Assembly (NCBI RefSeq): GCF_002929825.1
Contig: NZ_PJJN01000030.1
Span: 62,001-126,000 of the forward strand
Direction: 5' to 3'
Length of the DNA stretch: 64,000 bases
Source: Cryobacterium sp. Y29
Lineage (GTDB): Bacteria > Actinomycetota > Actinomycetes > Actinomycetales > Microbacteriaceae
This document shows positions 18,528 to 27,942 of this stretch, piece after piece. Numbering within the stretch: position 1 is the first letter of the stretch; every line of letters begins with the position of its first letter. The position numbers were made by a program, and so were the translations under genes. The notes under the pieces were generated by a model, which did no database searches, was not told where the DNA came from, and saw nothing but the letters and a program-made list of their open reading frames with translations.

Positions 18528-19736
18528 CTAGGAAACCTGCACCTGAATGGGCTCGGTATCGGGGATGGGGCTGATGTCCCGGCCACGCAGGTCGGGGTGC
18601 CAGCGACGACCGAGTGCGGGAATGATGCAGCCGAGGGCGGCAAAGGCCGCCGCGACATAGATCGCGGAGACCGGCCCGGAGTGGTCGATGGAAAAGCCCG
18701 CGATGGCGGATCCCATGGCGGCGCCGATCAACTGGCCGGTACCGACCCAGCCGTAGGCCTCGGCGGTGTCGCTGAACTTCACGCTCGCCGAGACGATGCC
18801 GAACAAGACGGCGAAGGCGGGAGCGATGCCGACCCCGGCCACGAGCAAGGCCAGGGACAGCCACCAGAAGGTGAGCCAGAGGCTCGCCAGGGCAAGTCCG
18901 ATCGTGACGATCAGCATGCGGGCGGCTAGTGCCCACGGTCCGATCGGGGCGTGGCCGAGCGCGAGGCCACCGATGAGGGAGCCGATCGCGAAGATGCCCA
19001 GCACCCAGCCAGCGTCGGCGCTGCCGTGCCCGAACACCGCGACCACTCCGGCTTCGACGGCGGCGCAGGCGGCTACGAGGGTGAACCCGACGATGGTGCT
19101 GAGCAGCACTGCGGGTTTTTTCAGCACCACACCGAGCTTGCGGCGGCTGCGCGGAATGCGCACCCGTCCCACCTCCGGCAGGGAGACGAACCAGATTCCG
19201 CCGGCGACCAGAAAGAATGCGGCGAGCAGGATGCCCGCGGTCGTCGAAACCTGCAGCGCCACGAAGGTCGCGATGACGGGGCCGAGTACCCAGATGATCT
19301 CCTGCGCCGAGGCGTCGAGTGAGAACAGCGGGGTGAGCTGGCGAGAGTTGACGATTTTGGGATAAATGGTGCGCACGGCCGGCTGAATCGGCGGCGTTGA
19401 CAGGCCGGCCACGAATCCGATGAGCATGAGGCTCAGCACCGACAGCGGAACCAGCGCCATAACGACGATCGACACCGCGCAGATGAACATGGTCGCGATG
19501 ATTACCGGGCGCATGCCGAGCTGTCCCATCAGACGGCTGGTGAGGGGCCCCGCGATGGCCTGGCCGATGCTCATTGCGCCGAGAACCAGCCCGGCAGCGC
19601 CATAGGAATCAAAGATCTGCTCAATGTGAATGAGAAAGGCGAGTGAGAGCATGCCGAACGGAAAACGGGCCGTCAGCTGCGCGCCAATCAGGCGGGACAC
19701 GCCGGGTGTGCGCAGGAGCGTCCAGTAACTTTTCAC
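18528..19736 (-). CDS. MFS transporter
   Basis: A 402-residue membrane protein with about 12 hydrophobic helices and the MFS architecture; LTSRLMGQLGMRPVIIATM is the motif A-like loop between helices 2 and 3. It resembles actinobacterial MFS proteins of unknown substrate. It starts with GTG at 19736 and has no clear Shine-Dalgarno. It is divergent from the iron-regulated siderophore gene cluster across a 152-bp gap, so siderophore export is possible but only by position. Confidence 0.8.
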   Translation of the reverse strand: MKSYWTLLRTPGVSRLIGAQLTARFPFGMLSLAFLIHIEQIFDSYGAAGLVLGAMSIGQAIAGPLTSRLMGQLGMRPVIIATMFICAVSIVVMALVPLSVLSLMLIGFVAGLSTPPIQPAVRTIYPKIVNSRQLTPLFSLDASAQEIIWVLGPVIATFVALQVSTTAGILLAAFFLVAGGIWFVSLPEVGRVRIPRSRRKLGVVLKKPAVLLSTIVGFTLVAACAAVEAGVVAVFGHGSADAGWVLGIFAIGSLIGGLALGHAPIGPWALAARMLIVTIGLALASLWLTFWWLSLALLVAGVGIAPAFAVLFGIVSASVKFSDTAEAYGWVGTGQLIGAAMGSAIAGFSIDHSGPVSAIYVAAAFAALGCIIPALGRRWHPDLRGRDISPIPDTEPIQVQVS

Positions 19737-19876
19737 AATGATTTCAGTCTACGGTCGTGCGCTTCGAAAACCGGGGCGTCGCAACTGGGACGCTAAGACT
19801 GGAGCAAACCGGGGGAGACGGGTGGCCATGCTGGGGTCCTATGCGAGAGAGCCGCCCACTGTGAGGCAAGGCATGC

Positions 19877-19882
19877 CATACT
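19877..19882 (+). promoter_or_regulatory. Extended -10 of siderophore operon
   Basis: CATACT preceded by TGC (TGCCATACT) ends 6 nt before ATG 19889, so the message is probably leaderless. The iron box 19882-19900 starts on its last base. Confidence 0.5.
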
Positions 19883-19900
19883 TAGGTAATGCTTACCTTA
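19882..19900. promoter_or_regulatory. DtxR/IdeR iron box over siderophore operon start
   Basis: TTAGGTAATGCTTACCTTA matches 15 of 19 positions of the DtxR/IdeR consensus and is a near-perfect palindrome. It covers the proposed transcription start and the first four codons of the siderophore-interacting protein gene. Bound repressor would block RNA polymerase under iron-replete conditions. Confidence 0.75.
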
Positions 19901-20866
19901 CCGATTCGGACCGGCTTGGGGGCAGCGGCGGTCACTGACCGCCCGGCTTACCGGCCCTACCGGGTCACCGTGGCCGGCATCCGCTCGCTGAGTGAGCATT
20001 TCACCCGGGTGACGTTTTTCGGTGCGCAGTTCGATACCTTCGGCACTGCGGGGCTCGATCAGCGCGTCAAAATAGTGTTGCCGCTGCCCGGCCGCGGCCT
20101 CTGTGATTTCGGCGAAGATGATGATCGCGCCGGCGCCGACGGCACCTGGTACGACCGCTGGCGTGCGTTGCCCGACGCCGACCGTAACCCCCTTCGCACC
20201 TACACGATTCGAGCAGTGCGCCCCGAACAGCGCGAGATCGATGTGGATTTCGTGACCCACTCCGGCCACGGCGCCCTCGGGCCGGCCGCGCGCTGGCTGC
20301 AGGCTGCGTCCATCGGGAGTGACGTTGTCATCGTCGGCCCCGACGAACGCAGCCCGGATCGTGCGATCGGCCTCGACTGGCACCCGGCCCACGCGACCGA
20401 CCTGCTGCTGGCCGGTGATGAAACCGCAGCCCCCGCTATCTGTAGCATCCTCGAGAGCCTGCCCGCTGGCCGCCGTGCCCGCGCCTTCATCGAAGTGCCT
20501 GTCGAAGCGGATGCTCTGCCCCTCGTGTTACCGACCGGTTGCGAGATCACGTGGCTGGGTCGCAACACAGCGCCGCACGGAGAACGCCTGGATGAAGCCG
20601 TGCGCGACTGGGTCGCCGACAACGGCGCGCTCATCAATCTGGCGGTCGCCGCACACGCGCAGCCGCTCGTCGAGGTCGACGTGGACTGCGACCGGCTCTG
20701 GGAATCACCGGACGACGAAAGCGGCACCGGTTTCTACGCCTGGCTTGCAGGCGAATCCGGCATGATCAAACTGCTGCGACGTTTTCTGGTGAGCGAGACC
20801 GGCATCGACCGTTCACGGGTGGCTTTCATGGGCTACTGGCGGCGGGGCCGGTCCGAAGCTCAATGA
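19889..20866 (+). CDS. Siderophore-interacting protein (ferric-siderophore reductase)
   Basis: A 325-residue FAD-binding protein of the SIP/ViuB family, reducing ferric siderophores in the cytoplasm to release iron. FTRVTFFGAQFDTF near residue 40 starts the FAD barrel; LRTYTIRAVRPEQREIDVDF carries the RxYT FAD motif, and DLLLAGDETAAPAICSILES the NAD(P)-type site. The C-terminal ESGMIKLLRRFLVSETGI and MGYWRRGRSE are typical. The start is taken as ATG 19889, which lies inside the iron box; a TTG at 19916 is the alternative. It overlaps the next gene by 4 bp. Confidence 0.92.
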   Translation: MLTLPIRTGLGAAAVTDRPAYRPYRVTVAGIRSLSEHFTRVTFFGAQFDTFGTAGLDQRVKIVLPLPGRGLCDFGEDDDRAGADGTWYDRWRALPDADRNPLRTYTIRAVRPEQREIDVDFVTHSGHGALGPAARWLQAASIGSDVVIVGPDERSPDRAIGLDWHPAHATDLLLAGDETAAPAICSILESLPAGRRARAFIEVPVEADALPLVLPTGCEITWLGRNTAPHGERLDEAVRDWVADNGALINLAVAAHAQPLVEVDVDCDRLWESPDDESGTGFYAWLAGESGMIKLLRRFLVSETGIDRSRVAFMGYWRRGRSEAQ

Positions 20867-21915
20867 CCCGGGCTCTCGAACGACCTGCACCCGCTGCGCC
20901 GGCGCCGGCCAGCGTTCACCCGCGCCGCGTCGTCATCGGCTTCATCATGGCCCTCGTGCTGCTGGGGCTCAGCATCGCCGCGTCGCTCCTTGTCGGCACC
21001 CGCGAGATCTCCCCGGTCACCCTGTGGAGCGCGCTGGTCAACCCGCACCGCGCCCTGACCGACCACACCGTCATTCTCGACCTGCGCGTGCCGCGCACGG
21101 TCGTGGGTCTACTGGCCGGCCTCGCCCTCGGCCTGGCCGGCGCCCTCATGCAGGGCGTCACCCGCAACCCGCTCGCCGACCCCGGCCTACTCGGCGTCAA
21201 TGCCGGAGCCTCCCTGTTCGTCGTTGCCGGCATCGCCTGGTTCGGCGTGACTTCCTCGCTCGGCTACGTCTGGTTCGCCTTCGCCGGCGCCGCCGTTGCG
21301 GCAACGATCGTCTACCTGATCGGATCGCTCGGCCATGAAGGCGCAACGCCGGTGAAGCTCGCCCTCGCCGGAACCGCGCTGACGGCAGCGTTCACCTCGC
21401 TCATCACGATCGTGCTGCTGGCCGACTCCGAAGCTTTCGACCGCTACCGATTCTGGGCGGCCGGCTCTCTCGTCGCCCGCGGCCTCGACGCCGCACTGCC
21501 GCTGGCCCCGTTCATCCTGGTCGGGACGGTTCTCGCCATCGTGGCGGCCCGCATGCTCAATGCCCTCGCCCTCGGCGACGATCTCGCCCGTGGTCTCGGC
21601 CAGAATCTGGTCACCGCTCGCATCGTCTGCGCCGTCGCGATCGTGCTGCTGTGTGGCTCGGCGACCGCGATGGCCGGTCCGATCGTGTTCGTCGGCCTCG
21701 CCGTGCCGCACGTGGCCCGCTGGATCACCGGCCCCGACTACCGGCTCATCATCGTGTTCTCCGCTTTCTTCGGGCCCACCCTGCTCGTCACGGCGGACGT
21801 ACTCGGCCGCATCGTCGCCCAGCCGGGGGAGATCGAGGCCGGCCTCGTCGTCGCGTTCCTCGGGGCACCGGTACTCATTGCCCTTGTGCGCCGTGTGAAG
21901 CTGGCCGGTCTGTGA
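20863..21915 (+). CDS. Iron-siderophore ABC transporter permease 1
   Basis: A 350-residue FecCD-family permease with about nine to ten helices. RVPRTVVGLLAGLALGLAGA near residue 70 and NPLADPGLLGVNAGAS near residue 105 are the family signatures, and VGLAVPHVARWITGPDYRL near residue 274 is the cytoplasmic ATPase-contact loop. It overlaps both neighbouring genes, so stoichiometric translation with the second permease is likely. Confidence 0.95.
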   Translation: MTRALERPAPAAPAPASVHPRRVVIGFIMALVLLGLSIAASLLVGTREISPVTLWSALVNPHRALTDHTVILDLRVPRTVVGLLAGLALGLAGALMQGVTRNPLADPGLLGVNAGASLFVVAGIAWFGVTSSLGYVWFAFAGAAVAATIVYLIGSLGHEGATPVKLALAGTALTAAFTSLITIVLLADSEAFDRYRFWAAGSLVARGLDAALPLAPFILVGTVLAIVAARMLNALALGDDLARGLGQNLVTARIVCAVAIVLLCGSATAMAGPIVFVGLAVPHVARWITGPDYRLIIVFSAFFGPTLLVTADVLGRIVAQPGEIEAGLVVAFLGAPVLIALVRRVKLAGL

Positions 21916-22970
21916 TGACCACCCGCAGCGAGATGAAAACGGATGTCGCGTCCCTCAGCCACGCGCGCGCCCGGCAGAGCAGGCGCGAGGGGCGGCTCGT
22001 GCTCGCGCTGCTCGGTGCCCTCGTTCTCGTGGCCGCCCTCAGCCTGGCGGTCGGCGCGTACTCGCTGAGCGTGCCCGACCTGCTGCGCACCCTCACCGGT
22101 CAGGGCACCCAGAGCGAGAACTTCATCGTGCTCTCGCTGCGCCTACCCCGGCTGACCCTCGCCGTGCTGGTCGGGGTAGCGTTCGCGATCTCCGGCGCGC
22201 TGTTCCAGACCGTACTGCGCAATCCGCTCGCGAGCCCCGACATCATCGGGGTCACCGGGGGAGCGAGCGCCGCCGCGGTGTTCGGCATGCTCATCCTCGG
22301 TTTCGGAAGCGTCGCCACCTCCCTCGCTGCGTGTGCCGGCGCCAGCATCGTTGCCTGCGCCATCTACCTGCTGGCTTGGCGCGGCGGCGTGGTCGGCTAC
22401 CGCTTCGTGCTCATCGGCGTTGGCGTCGCGTTCATGGTTCAAGGACTGCTCGGCTATTTATTGTCCCGCGCCGATCTCAACGACGCCCAGGGCGCCCTGC
22501 TCTGGCTGGTCGGCAGCGTCAGCGGCGCCGGATGGCGAGACATCGCCCTCGTGGCCGTCGTGCTGCTCGCGCTGCTGCCCGTCATTCGTGTGCTGAGCGG
22601 GCGCCTACGCGTACTGCAACTCGGCGATGACCTCGCCACGAGCCTCGGCGTCGGTGCCGAACGCACCAGGCTCGCGCTGCTCGTGGTCGCTGTCGCGCTC
22701 GCCGCGTCGGCGACCGCCGCCGTCGGCCCGCTTGCCTTCGTGGCGTTCGTGGCGGCACCGATCGCCCGGCGCCTGCTCGGCACCGGCGGTCTGGCCCTGA
22801 TTCCCGCGGCGCTTATCGGAGCGCTTATCACGACCGTCGCCGACTTCACCGCCCAGCACCTGCTGCCCGGGCAGCTCGAGCTGCCCGCCGGAATCATCAC
22901 GGGAGCCATCGGCGCCCCCTACCTGCTCTGGCTGCTCGCCACCAGCAACACAACCGGAAAGGGCGCCTGA
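21915..22970 (+). CDS. Iron-siderophore ABC transporter permease 2
   Basis: A 351-residue FecCD-family permease, partner of the previous gene. LRLPRLTLAVLVGVAFAISG and NPLASPDIIGVTGGAS are the paired signatures near residues 75 and 105. The start is ATG at 21915 in a TGATG overlap with the previous stop; the long frame upstream of this is a shadow inside permease 1. The same TGATG arrangement joins it to the ATPase gene. Confidence 0.95.
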   Translation: MTTRSEMKTDVASLSHARARQSRREGRLVLALLGALVLVAALSLAVGAYSLSVPDLLRTLTGQGTQSENFIVLSLRLPRLTLAVLVGVAFAISGALFQTVLRNPLASPDIIGVTGGASAAAVFGMLILGFGSVATSLAACAGASIVACAIYLLAWRGGVVGYRFVLIGVGVAFMVQGLLGYLLSRADLNDAQGALLWLVGSVSGAGWRDIALVAVVLLALLPVIRVLSGRLRVLQLGDDLATSLGVGAERTRLALLVVAVALAASATAAVGPLAFVAFVAAPIARRLLGTGGLALIPAALIGALITTVADFTAQHLLPGQLELPAGIITGAIGAPYLLWLLATSNTTGKGA

Positions 22971-23821
22971 TGACTCACCTACTGCGTGCCGAGAATGTCA
23001 GTCTCGGCTATGACCACACTCCCATCATTGAAAACCTCGACCTTGAGATCGTTCCCGGTAAAGTCACGGTCATCGTCGGAGCCAACGCCTCGGGCAAGTC
23101 CACCCTGCTCAAAGGCCTCGCGCGCCTGCTGAAACCGGATACCGGCCAGGTCACCCTGGACGGGCGCAACATCGCCGCGCTCCCCGCAAAAAAGGTCGCG
23201 ACCATCGTGGGCCTGCTGCCGCAACAGCCCATCGCACCCGACGGCATCACCGTGGCAGACCTCATCAGCCGCGGTCGCTACCCGCACCACGGGTGGTTTC
23301 GGCAGTGGTCGAGCACCGACGACGCGATCGTCGCCGCAGCAATGGCCGCCACCAACACCCACGAACTCGCCGCGCGCCGCCTCGAAGACCTCTCCGGCGG
23401 ACAGCGCCAGCGCGTCTGGATCGCCATGGCGCTCGCGCAGGACCCCGAGATTCTGCTGCTCGACGAACCGACCACGTTTCTCGACGTGACCCACCAGATC
23501 GAGGTGCTCGACCTTCTGCTCGAGCGCAATCGCGAGCGCGGCACGACCGTCGTGATGGTGCTGCACGACCTCAACCTGGCCGCCCGCTACGCCGACCACC
23601 TCGTCGTCATGTGCGCCGGACGGATCGTGGCCAACGGAACGCCCGCCGAGACGCTCAACGCTGACACCGTGCGCACCGCCTTCGACCTCGACGCCACGAT
23701 TGTGTCCGACCCGGTCTGCGGCGCGCCCATGGTCGTGCCGATCGGCCGGTTCCACGGACGTGTTCCGCCGGTGCTCACCGAGGCTGAACCGCCGCTGCTC
23801 TTCAGCGTCAGCACGTCATAA
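22970..23821 (+). CDS. Iron-siderophore ABC transporter ATPase
   Basis: A 283-residue FepC/FhuC-type ATPase. Walker A is GANASGKST near residue 38, the signature LSGGQRQRVWIAMALAQD near residue 140 and Walker B ILLLDEPTTFLD near residue 162. The FepC-like element DLISRGRYPHHGWF is present. The stop is immediately followed by an iron box that drives the binding-protein gene. Confidence 0.95.
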   Translation: MTHLLRAENVSLGYDHTPIIENLDLEIVPGKVTVIVGANASGKSTLLKGLARLLKPDTGQVTLDGRNIAALPAKKVATIVGLLPQQPIAPDGITVADLISRGRYPHHGWFRQWSSTDDAIVAAAMAATNTHELAARRLEDLSGGQRQRVWIAMALAQDPEILLLDEPTTFLDVTHQIEVLDLLLERNRERGTTVVMVLHDLNLAARYADHLVVMCAGRIVANGTPAETLNADTVRTAFDLDATIVSDPVCGAPMVVPIGRFHGRVPPVLTEAEPPLLFSVSTS

Positions 23822-23822
23822 A

Positions 23823-23841
23823 TTAGGGTAGGCTAACCTTA
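23823..23841. promoter_or_regulatory. DtxR/IdeR iron box before siderophore-binding protein gene
   Basis: TTAGGGTAGGCTAACCTTA matches 17 of 19 consensus positions, the best iron box in the window. It begins 2 bp after the ATPase stop and overlaps a candidate -10 (TATATT, 23840-23845), so iron-loaded repressor would occlude the promoter. Confidence 0.85.
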
Positions 23842-23845
23842 TATT
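23840..23845 (+). promoter_or_regulatory. -10 box for siderophore-binding protein gene
   Basis: TATATT overlaps the end of the iron box and lies 43 bp upstream of the GTG start. No good -35 is visible. Confidence 0.5.
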
Positions 23846-23888
23846 TGCGGGCTGCCTCGTCGCCCGCGCCCGACGACTGGAGAAATTC

Positions 23889-24893
23889 GTGTCCCGACGC
23901 CTGATCCTCACGCGTGTTGCCGCAGCGAGCATCCTCGCCCTGGGCCTGAGTGGTTGCACGGCCGCCAACGATGCGGCTGACCCTGCCGCCGACGCCGCGG
24001 CATCCGGCAGCTTTCCCGTCACCATCGAGCATGCCTTCGGTGAAACCACGATCGACTCGCAGCCCGCCCGCGTGGTGGCCTGGGGGTGGGGCAGCGCCGA
24101 CGACGCGATCGCGCTCGGCGTGATCCCGGTGGCTATCCCGTTCCAGAGCTACGGTGGCGACGAGAACGGCGTGCTGCCGTGGATCGCCGAGGCCCTCACG
24201 GGTGAAAAGATGCCCGTCGTGCTGCCCGATACCCAGGAGCCGCCCTACGAAGACATCGCAGCAGCAGCCCCCGACGTGATTCTCGCCGCCTACTCCGGCA
24301 TCACCGAGCAGGAATACGACCTGCTCAGCAAGATCGCCCCCGTTGTCGCCTACCCGGGCGAAGCCTGGGCCACTCCGTGGCGCGATCTGATCGAGATCAC
24401 CGGAACTGCGCTCGGCAAGACCGACGAAGCGAGTGCCCTGCTCACGTCGATCGACACCGAAATCGCTGACCAGGCCGCCGCGCATCCCGAATTCGCCGGC
24501 AAGACCATCGCCCTCACGAGTGATAGCGCCGGCAGCTTCTACGTCTACAAGAAGCACGACCCGCGCGTCGATTTCACCCTCGACCTCGGCTTCGTCAGCG
24601 CGCCCGCCGTCGATGAGCTCGCAACCGACGAGGCGAGCTTCTACTACACGCTCAGCTACGAACAGCTCGACCAGCTCGGCAGCGACCTGCTGGTGAACTT
24701 CGGTTCCACCCAGGAGGAGTCTGACGCGTTCCTTGCCGCGAGCTACGCGCAGGCCATGCCGCAGGTGCAGGCCGGAACGGTCGCATCCCCGGTCGGCGCG
24801 GCCTTCATCACCTCGGTCTCCCCGCCCACGGGACTGTCGTTGTCCTGGGGCCTGGAAGACTACGTCGCCCTGCTCGCTGCCGCGGTCAAGTAA
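23889..24893 (+). CDS. Iron-siderophore ABC transporter substrate-binding lipoprotein
   Basis: A 334-residue FepB/FecB-type binding protein. Lipobox LGLSGC places the lipidated Cys near residue 23. VTIEHAFGETTIDSQPARVV is the family entry strand and YEDIAAAAPDVILAAYSGIT holds the conserved hinge region. The start is GTG at 23889 with TGGAGA 7 nt upstream. It has its own iron box, so it can be expressed above the permease-ATPase genes. Confidence 0.95.
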   Translation: MSRRLILTRVAAASILALGLSGCTAANDAADPAADAAASGSFPVTIEHAFGETTIDSQPARVVAWGWGSADDAIALGVIPVAIPFQSYGGDENGVLPWIAEALTGEKMPVVLPDTQEPPYEDIAAAAPDVILAAYSGITEQEYDLLSKIAPVVAYPGEAWATPWRDLIEITGTALGKTDEASALLTSIDTEIADQAAAHPEFAGKTIALTSDSAGSFYVYKKHDPRVDFTLDLGFVSAPAVDELATDEASFYYTLSYEQLDQLGSDLLVNFGSTQEESDAFLAASYAQAMPQVQAGTVASPVGAAFITSVSPPTGLSLSWGLEDYVALLAAAVK

Positions 24894-24906
24894 GGCTGTT
24901 TGTGAA

Positions 24907-24942
24907 ACGGATGCCGCAGCGCCGGCTCGCTGCGGCATCCGT
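24907..24942 (+). terminator. Hairpin terminator of siderophore locus
   Basis: A perfect 15-bp stem ACGGATGCCGCAGCG with a 6-nt loop, 13 bp after the stop, without a T-run. Its arms contain the hexamer GGATGC/GCATCC, which is over-represented in this window. Confidence 0.75.
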
Positions 24943-25168
24943 TGGCGTCTGCACCGAACGGCGACTCGGCGGCGTGTACAAAATGTTCGGTCTGAGGTCG
25001 GGGCCGTTTCGACGATAGATCCGGCGCAATCCGCTCGTCAAAATTTACGCCCTGGGGTAAACGCTCGAATTTGCCGCGCCGCGCTTGCACTAGGCTCGAT
25101 AGGTCTTACCCGCGTGTAGGTTCATCGGCGAACCTGCGCATTTTCGACCATCCAGAGAAGGAAGTGCC

Positions 25169-26062
25169 ATGCGCGCACGTTACATTGTTCCAGCATTCGC
25201 TGCCGTCGGCGTATTGCTGCTGACCGGCTGTGTCGACAACTCCACTCCGACCGCAACGACGCCGGCCGATGCTGCGAGCACCATCGAAGCGGATGCCGCC
25301 GCGGTCGCACTGCTGCCCGAGGACATCAAAAGCGCAGGGGTGCTCATCGTTGGAACGGACGCGGCCTACCCGCCGAACGAGTTCAAGGACCAGTCCGGTG
25401 CACCGATCGGCTGGGGCATCGAACTCGCTGACGGCATCGCCGCCAAGCTCGGCCTCACCACCGAGTACCAAATCGCGTCCTTCGACAACATCATTCCGAG
25501 CATCACCGGCGGCACCGTCGACATCGGTGAGTCCTCATTCACCGACAATCTGGAGCGCGAGAAGCAGGTTGACTTCGTCAACTACTACAACGCAGGAATT
25601 CTCTGGGCCGCGCCGACCGGATCAACCGTTGACCCCGACAATGCCTGCGGCATGACCGTAGCCGTGCAGGACAACACTGTGCAAGACACCGACGAGCTTC
25701 CCGCCAAGAGCGCGGCCTGCGTCGCGGCCGGTTTGGAGAAGATCGAGGTTCTGCCCTACGGTTCACAGGACGAGGCGACCAACGCGGTCATTCTCGGCAA
25801 GGCCGACGCGCTCAGTGCCGACTCCCCGGTCACCCTGTACGCCATCTCCAAGACTGACGGCAAGCTAGCGCCCGCCGGCGAAAGCTTCGACACGGCGCCA
25901 TACGGCATCACGGTCGACAAGGGTTCCGAACTAACCAAGGCCGTGCAGGCTGCCCTTCAGTCGATGGTTGACGACGGCTCCTACGGCAAGATCCTCGATG
26001 CCTGGGGCGTCACCGACGGTGGCATCGACACCATCACCATCAACGCCGCGTCCAACGGCTAG
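25169..26062 (+). CDS. Amino-acid ABC transporter substrate-binding lipoprotein
   Basis: A 297-residue SBP_bac_3 family lipoprotein. Lipobox LLLTGC ends the signal peptide near residue 21. GVLIVGTDAAYPPNEFKDQSG and SFDNIIPSITGGTVDIGESS are the family ligand-binding segments. The start is ATG at 25169 with GAAGGAAG upstream. A short hairpin (25118-25135) lies in the leader. The permease and ATPase genes follow, forming a polar amino-acid importer of unknown ligand. Confidence 0.93.
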   Translation: MRARYIVPAFAAVGVLLLTGCVDNSTPTATTPADAASTIEADAAAVALLPEDIKSAGVLIVGTDAAYPPNEFKDQSGAPIGWGIELADGIAAKLGLTTEYQIASFDNIIPSITGGTVDIGESSFTDNLEREKQVDFVNYYNAGILWAAPTGSTVDPDNACGMTVAVQDNTVQDTDELPAKSAACVAAGLEKIEVLPYGSQDEATNAVILGKADALSADSPVTLYAISKTDGKLAPAGESFDTAPYGITVDKGSELTKAVQAALQSMVDDGSYGKILDAWGVTDGGIDTITINAASNG

Positions 26063-26081
26063 AGCGTAAGCGACTCAGATT

Positions 26082-27065
26082 ATGACTGACACGACCGCGA
26101 CGGGCGTCAAGACGGAGCCCGGAATCAAGGCGATTCGCCTGCGCCACCCGTGGCGCAACACCTTCGCGGTCGTGTTGTTGCTTATCGTTGCGCTGTTCGT
26201 CGCGGATGCGGCGATGCGCCCGGCCTACGACTGGCCGGCGGTCGGAAAATACCTGTTCGATCAGCGCATCTCTCAGGCGGCGTTCGTCACCCTGCAACTC
26301 ACGGTGTACTCGATGGTCATCGCGATCATTCTCGGGGTGACCCTGGCGATTATGCGGCTCTCGCCGAATCCGGTGGTCAACAGCATCGCCTGGGTCTACC
26401 TGTGGGTGTTCCGTGGCACGCCGGTCTACGTTCAGCTGGTGTTCTGGGGCCTGATCGGCACGATCTACCAGTCCGTCGACATTGGGCTGCCGTTCACCGA
26501 GCCCTGGGTGTCCTTCCCCACCCGGGTGGCGCTGAGCGCGTTCGTTCTGGCGATCGTCGGGCTGGCACTCAACGAGGCCGCCTACATGGCCGAAATCGTG
26601 CGTGCCGGGCTGCTCTCGGTGGACAGCGGGCAGGAAGAGGCAGCGACCGCGCTCGGCATGAGCTGGTTCCAGACGATGGTGCGCGTCGTCGTTCCCCAGT
26701 CGATGCGAGTGATCATTCCGCCGGCCGGCAACGAGGTCATCTCGATGCTCAAGACCACCTCGCTGGTGACGGCCATTCCGTTTACCCTCGAGCTGTACAC
26801 GCGCTCCCGCGACATCGCTGCCGTGACCTTTGACACGGTGCCGATGCTCATCGTCGCGTCGATCTGGTACCTGTTCTTCACCTCCATTCTGATGGTCGGC
26901 CAGTACTTTCTCGAGAAACGGTTTGCCCGCGGCATCGGTGACCGTCGCCCGGACAAGAAAGCGGATGACGCGAGCGCGTCGCTCACGGGGGTCACCCCGG
27001 TCGTCAGCAGCGGCCAACCCACCGTTGTCTCGCCCGCCACCGACCCGCCGAAGGATGGCCGCTGA
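26082..27065 (+). CDS. Amino-acid ABC transporter permease
   Basis: A 327-residue HisM/GlnP-type permease. The core has five to six helices; [20 protein letters not shown] with the following [12 protein letters not shown] near residue 170 is the EAA ATPase-contact loop. Both ends carry long hydrophilic extensions (about 20 N-terminal, 50 C-terminal), common in actinobacterial versions. The ATG is 20 bp after the binding-protein stop with only a weak ribosome binding site, and the stop overlaps the ATPase start (TGATG). Confidence 0.93.
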   Translation: MTDTTATGVKTEPGIKAIRLRHPWRNTFAVVLLLIVALFVADAAMRPAYDWPAVGKYLFDQRISQAAFVTLQLTVYSMVIAIILGVTLAIMRLSPNPVVNSIAWVYLWVFRGTPVYVQLVFWGLIGTIYQSVDIGLPFTEPWVSFPTRVALSAFVLAIVGLALNEAAYMAEIVRAGLLSVDSGQEEAATALGMSWFQTMVRVVVPQSMRVIIPPAGNEVISMLKTTSLVTAIPFTLELYTRSRDIAAVTFDTVPMLIVASIWYLFFTSILMVGQYFLEKRFARGIGDRRPDKKADDASASLTGVTPVVSSGQPTVVSPATDPPKDGR

Positions 27066-27841
27066 TGGTTGCTGTAATCGACACCCCCATGGTGGTCGCC
27101 GACCGCGTCTCCAAGAGTTTCGGCTCCAACGAGGTGCTCAAGAGCATCTCGCTCGAGGTCAAGCGGGGCGAGGTCATGTGCCTCGTCGGGCCCAGCGGAT
27201 CCGGTAAGTCCACATTTCTGCGCTGCATAAACCACCTTGAGGTCGTCTCGGCGGGCCGCCTCAGCGTTGACGGTGAGCTCATCGGCTACCGCGAAGTCAA
27301 CGACAAGCTCTACGAGATGCGCCCGAAGGAAGCCGCCCGGCAACGCCGGGACATCGGCATGGTGTTCCAGCGGTTCAACCTGTTTCCACACATGACCGCG
27401 ATGCAGAATGTGATGGAAGCGCCCATCCGGGTCAAGGGCTTGTCTAAGGCGGGCGTCGAGGCCAATGCTCGCGCCCTGCTGGCCCGGGTCGGTCTGGCCG
27501 AACGCGCCGATTACTACCCGGCGCACCTCTCCGGCGGCCAGCAGCAGCGGGTCGCGATTGCGCGCGCCCTGGCGATGGAGCCCAAGCTCATGCTGTTCGA
27601 CGAGCCCACCAGCGCGCTCGACCCCGAGCTCGTCGGCGAGGTGCTCGACGTCATGCAGGGCCTGGCCCGCGACGGCATGACCATGATCGTGGTCACCCAC
27701 GAGATGGGTTTCGCGCGCGAGGTCGCCGATTCCCTGGTCTTCATGGACGGCGGAGTGGTCGTCGAGAGCGGCGTGCCCACCGAGGTGCTCGCCAACCCGC
27801 AGCACCACCGCACCCAGGCCTTCCTCTCCAAGGTGCTCTAG
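27065..27841 (+). CDS. Amino-acid ABC transporter ATPase
   Basis: A 258-residue GlnQ/HisP-type ATPase. Walker [10 protein letters not shown] near residue 40, signature [20 protein letters not shown] near residue 158 and Walker [16 protein letters not shown] near residue 178. [13 protein letters not shown] is the switch His segment. It ends the operon at a double palindrome shared with the converging hrpA gene. Confidence 0.95.
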   Translation: MVAVIDTPMVVADRVSKSFGSNEVLKSISLEVKRGEVMCLVGPSGSGKSTFLRCINHLEVVSAGRLSVDGELIGYREVNDKLYEMRPKEAARQRRDIGMVFQRFNLFPHMTAMQNVMEAPIRVKGLSKAGVEANARALLARVGLAERADYYPAHLSGGQQQRVAIARALAMEPKLMLFDEPTSALDPELVGEVLDVMQGLARDGMTMIVVTHEMGFAREVADSLVFMDGGVVVESGVPTEVLANPQHHRTQAFLSKVL

Positions 27842-27865
27842 CCTCGCACCCGCACCCGCACCAAC

Positions 27866-27917
27866 GGACGGGGCCCGGGCCCCGTCCCCGGGCCCAGTTT
27901 ATAGACTGGGCCCGGGG
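27866..27917. terminator. Double palindrome between converging genes
   Basis: Two alternative perfect hairpins overlap: a 22-bp palindrome at 27866-27887, and a 13-bp stem (CCCCGGGCCCAGT and complement) with 6-nt loop at 27886-27917. They lie between the tail-to-tail ATPase and helicase genes and probably act as a bidirectional terminator. Confidence 0.7.
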
Positions 27918-27942
27918 TCATAAGGTGGGCCTGGAGCGCGCA

